Shown here piece after piece: positions 5,663 through 7,087 of a stretch of DNA of 7,087 nucleotides. Position 1 is the stretch's first letter. Every line of letters starts with the position of its first letter. The position numbers and the translations under genes were made by a program. The notes below the pieces were generated by a model. It did not search any database, was not told the DNA's origin, and saw nothing but the letters and a program-made list of their open reading frames with translations. Origin of the DNA: JABEVB01 sp049965775 (lineage in GTDB: Bacteria; Planctomycetota; Phycisphaerae; WQYP01); the NCBI GenBank assembly GCA_049965775.1, contig JBMFVX010000141.1:1-7087 (forward strand), read 5' to 3'.

Positions 5663-6928
5663 TTATTTCCCGCATAATTGCTGGATCGTCTGCGCTGCTG
5701 CGGCAGCATCGGTTTTTGATGCATTTTTGTTCAGTGCCAGCTCCGCAAGTTTGCGGCGGGCATATTCCATGAGCGCATCATGTTCGGCGGCGTTGTCGGC
5801 CAGTGGTACAACTGCCGCAATCGCCTGGGCGGCGGTAAGGAGCTTTTTAACGTTGCCGGGTGAGGTTGGTTGGAGCTGTTCAGGCAGGCTGTCAAAGGCC
5901 GCCGCCATCGCCTTTAATTGCGGCGTGCGGCTATGGGCGGCAAATTCCGCGGCTTGCCACGGGTCTTGAAGCAAAGCCAGGGCGTAGAGGGCCAATGTGT
6001 CGCCCGCGTTGCCTGCCGGGTTGGTCTGATAGCTGTGATACAGTCGCGGCTGCAGAATCGCTGCCTGCTGGGCGAAGTTGACCAGTTGAGCCACGCGCTC
6101 GGTAACGTCGGTGAGTTCGGTGCTGCGCTCTTTTGGCGAAAGCTGGCTGAACCAATGCCGGGCCTGTTTTACGCTGTTGCCGGCCGAGGCCCAATGACCG
6201 CTTCGCACCTGTAACACCGCCAGGTTGCTCCAGGCGCTGCAGGTGAGTTGCAGGAGCAGCGGGCTTGTGGTGTCGGAATGCGCTTGAGCCATGGCGGTCA
6301 GCAGTGAGGCTCGCACGCCGGCCACTGCAAGCGTTGGTTCAGCGAGTTGCGGTAAGAGTGTTTGCATCTGCTGCTGTAATATTGCCTCGGAAGCGTCGCC
6401 CTCCAGAGCCAGTTGCATGGCCTGCAGCGACAGGTAGCGTTTCATCCGCGAGCCAAGCCCTGGAATGCTCTCGGCCGAGGCCAGACGCTGCGACATGGCC
6501 ACCATGGCCGGCGAACTGTTCTGGGCATGCTTGATATCCGAGGCAAAAAGCTCACTAAAGGAGGCCTTTTCGTTGGGTGTTACCAGGGGTTTTTGGAGCA
6601 TGGCTAGAGGGGCGGCAAAAAAACCTGTCTGGTTTTTATGGGGGCCGATGAGTAAATCGGCGTCGCCGGTGCTATCGAGTGGCACAACGGGCGGCCTGCT
6701 CGATGACACCGCCGGTGCCGTCGCCGTGGCTGTGGTCGCGGCATGAGGACGGTTGTTCTCGAATAGTCCGCCCGGCGGATTATTAGGATTAATGGGGCCG
6801 CTCGCAACAAGATGATGTATGCCGCCGGCCTCAAACGCGATCATAAGTGCCAAAGTCAATGGAATGTAGAGCAGACGCCCAGCGGACGCCCGTACGGTAT
6901 TCAATAGGCTTTGCACAGTATGCCGCAT
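5663..6928 (-). CDS. Hypothetical membrane-anchored, alpha-helical protein (planctomycete-like)
   Basis: Function is unknown. The 421-residue product starts with a basic segment and one hydrophobic stretch at about 19-36 (LLYIPLTLALMIAFEA). No lipobox follows, so it is either an uncleaved anchor or a signal peptide. Next comes a low-complexity linker rich in Pro, Ala, Thr and Ser (about 40-85, including INPNNPPGG and ATTATATAPA), then a long Ala/Leu/Gln-rich helical region to the end, tetratricopeptide-like in feel but without a clear repeat. The segment TLALYALALLQDPWQAAEFA, followed by a PQLKAMAAA stretch (about 310-343), resembles a segment I associate with many planctomycete proteins (an L-A-L-G-x-F/Y...DW...L-A-x-G-S...LKALA pattern); this is recollection, not a search. 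The start at 6928 has AAGGAA 9 nt upstream; the ATG at 6949 would add seven residues but lacks a ribosome binding site. The gene is convergent with the fab cluster and separately transcribed. Confidence 0.75.
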   Translation of the reverse strand: MRHTVQSLLNTVRASAGRLLYIPLTLALMIAFEAGGIHHLVASGPINPNNPPGGLFENNRPHAATTATATAPAVSSSRPPVVPLDSTGDADLLIGPHKNQTGFFAAPLAMLQKPLVTPNEKASFSELFASDIKHAQNSSPAMVAMSQRLASAESIPGLGSRMKRYLSLQAMQLALEGDASEAILQQQMQTLLPQLAEPTLAVAGVRASLLTAMAQAHSDTTSPLLLQLTCSAWSNLAVLQVRSGHWASAGNSVKQARHWFSQLSPKERSTELTDVTERVAQLVNFAQQAAILQPRLYHSYQTNPAGNAGDTLALYALALLQDPWQAAEFAAHSRTPQLKAMAAAFDSLPEQLQPTSPGNVKKLLTAAQAIAAVVPLADNAAEHDALMEYARRKLAELALNKNASKTDAAAAAQTIQQLCGK

Positions 6929-6937
6929 ATGGCGCTG

Positions 6938-6943
6938 TTCCTT
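6938..6943 (-). promoter_or_regulatory. Ribosome binding site deciding the start of the minus-strand gene
   Basis: AAGGAA on the minus strand lies 9 nt before the ATG at 6928. The upstream in-frame ATG at 6949 is preceded only by TTTTCAAG. If transcription starts near 6949-6950 from the promoter candidate at 6957-6965, the message has a leader of about 21 nt containing this site, which favours 6928. Confidence 0.55.
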
Positions 6944-6956
6944 AAACATCTTGAAA

Positions 6957-6965
6957 ATATTACCA
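6957..6965 (-). promoter_or_regulatory. Candidate extended -10 element for the minus-strand gene
   Basis: On the minus strand TGG (6965-6963) is followed directly by TAATAT (6962-6957), an extended -10 with four of six consensus bases. No good -35 box is seen 16-19 nt upstream. Transcription would start near 6949-6950. The arrangement is similar to the TGGTACGCT element upstream of acpP. Confidence 0.35.
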
Positions 6966-6992
6966 TGAGAGAGCTAAACCTGCCGCTGTGTA

Positions 6993-7087
6993 CGGACATC
7001 TATGGAAGATTAGCCCGGATATTTCATAGGTTTTAGCCAGAGGCAGTCCGACGGCGAAGGCCGGGGGTAATTCCGGCCGAAATTTTC
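6993..7087 (+). other. Possible structured plus-strand RNA or regulatory element (cut by window end)
   Basis: A nested set of complementary segments is present. CGGAC (6993-6997) pairs with GTCCG (7046-7050). Inside it, CTATGGAA (7000-7007) pairs with TTTCATAG (7022-7029, one G-U) and GCC (7036-7038) with GGC (7042-7044), giving a three-way junction. After it, GGCCGGGG (7059-7066) pairs with TTCCGGCC (7071-7078, two G-U) around a GTAA loop of the GNRA type, and TTTT follows at 7083-7086. The G-U pairs are allowed only in the plus-strand RNA. It matches no riboswitch I know. Chance is possible, since no covariation can be seen from one sequence. Confidence 0.3.
7059..7086 (+). terminator. Terminator-like hairpin at the window edge
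   Basis: An 8-bp stem (six Watson-Crick GC pairs plus two G-U pairs) with a GTAA tetraloop spans 7059-7078, followed by GAAA and then TTTT. On the plus strand this resembles a weak intrinsic terminator. The T-run is short and offset, and no plus-strand gene lies within 1.5 kb upstream, so an alternative is a structured leader of a gene beyond the window. Confidence 0.25.

Noticed and set aside
5569..5772. Small plus-strand frame of 67 codons starting in the convergent gap
   Set aside because: No ribosome binding site, and more than half of it lies antisense to the end of the minus-strand gene. The first 30 residues look somewhat protein-like, but this is not enough to call a gene.
1..7087. 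A defence system, mobile element, CRISPR array or biosynthetic gene cluster
   Set aside because: No transposase, integrase, nuclease, repeat array or secondary-metabolism domain is present. The carrier protein and ketosynthases are the standard stand-alone fatty acid type.

Overview
The window carries the core of a bacterial type II fatty acid synthesis cluster on the plus strand, in the order fabH, fabD, fabG, acpP, fabF. Two small genes of unknown role follow on the same strand. A convergent minus-strand gene for a membrane-anchored, alpha-helical protein of unknown function ends the window. The DNA is moderately GC-rich. The ACP sequence, the GLSLGEY form of FabD, and a C-terminal segment in the minus-strand protein that resembles a segment common in planctomycete proteins all suggest a planctomycete, perhaps of the Phycisphaerae type. 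That assignment is inferred from remembered family resemblance and was not tested by a search.

Layout: 1-205 is a leader or intergenic region with a 6-bp stem-loop. fabH (206-1201, TTG start), fabD (1285-2199) and fabG (2247-2987) follow with gaps of 83 and 47 bp. A gap of about 210 bp then holds the best promoter candidate in the window, an extended -10 type with a leader of about 85 nt, ahead of acpP (3199-3465). fabF (3562-4806) comes next. A DUF4236-type small membrane protein gene (4843-5199) starts about 36 bp after fabF, and its last 8 nt overlap the start of a 99-aa hypothetical gene (5192-5491), so these two are probably translationally coupled. A gap of about 170 bp separates this gene from the convergent hypothetical gene (6928-5663, minus). 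The last ~140 bp hold the minus-strand promoter candidate and a set of inverted repeats that could fold as a plus-strand RNA.

How the genes work together: FabD loads malonyl units onto the ACP phosphopantetheine arm. FabH makes the first condensation with an acyl-CoA primer, FabG reduces the 3-ketoacyl-ACP, and FabF does the later condensations. The dehydratase (FabZ/FabA), enoyl reductase and acetyl-CoA carboxylase genes are not in the window. All catalytic residues of the five proteins are present. I see no mobile element, CRISPR array, tRNA or rRNA. The metabolic part is ordinary. The least explained parts are the 3' edge of the window and the gene pair after fabF.
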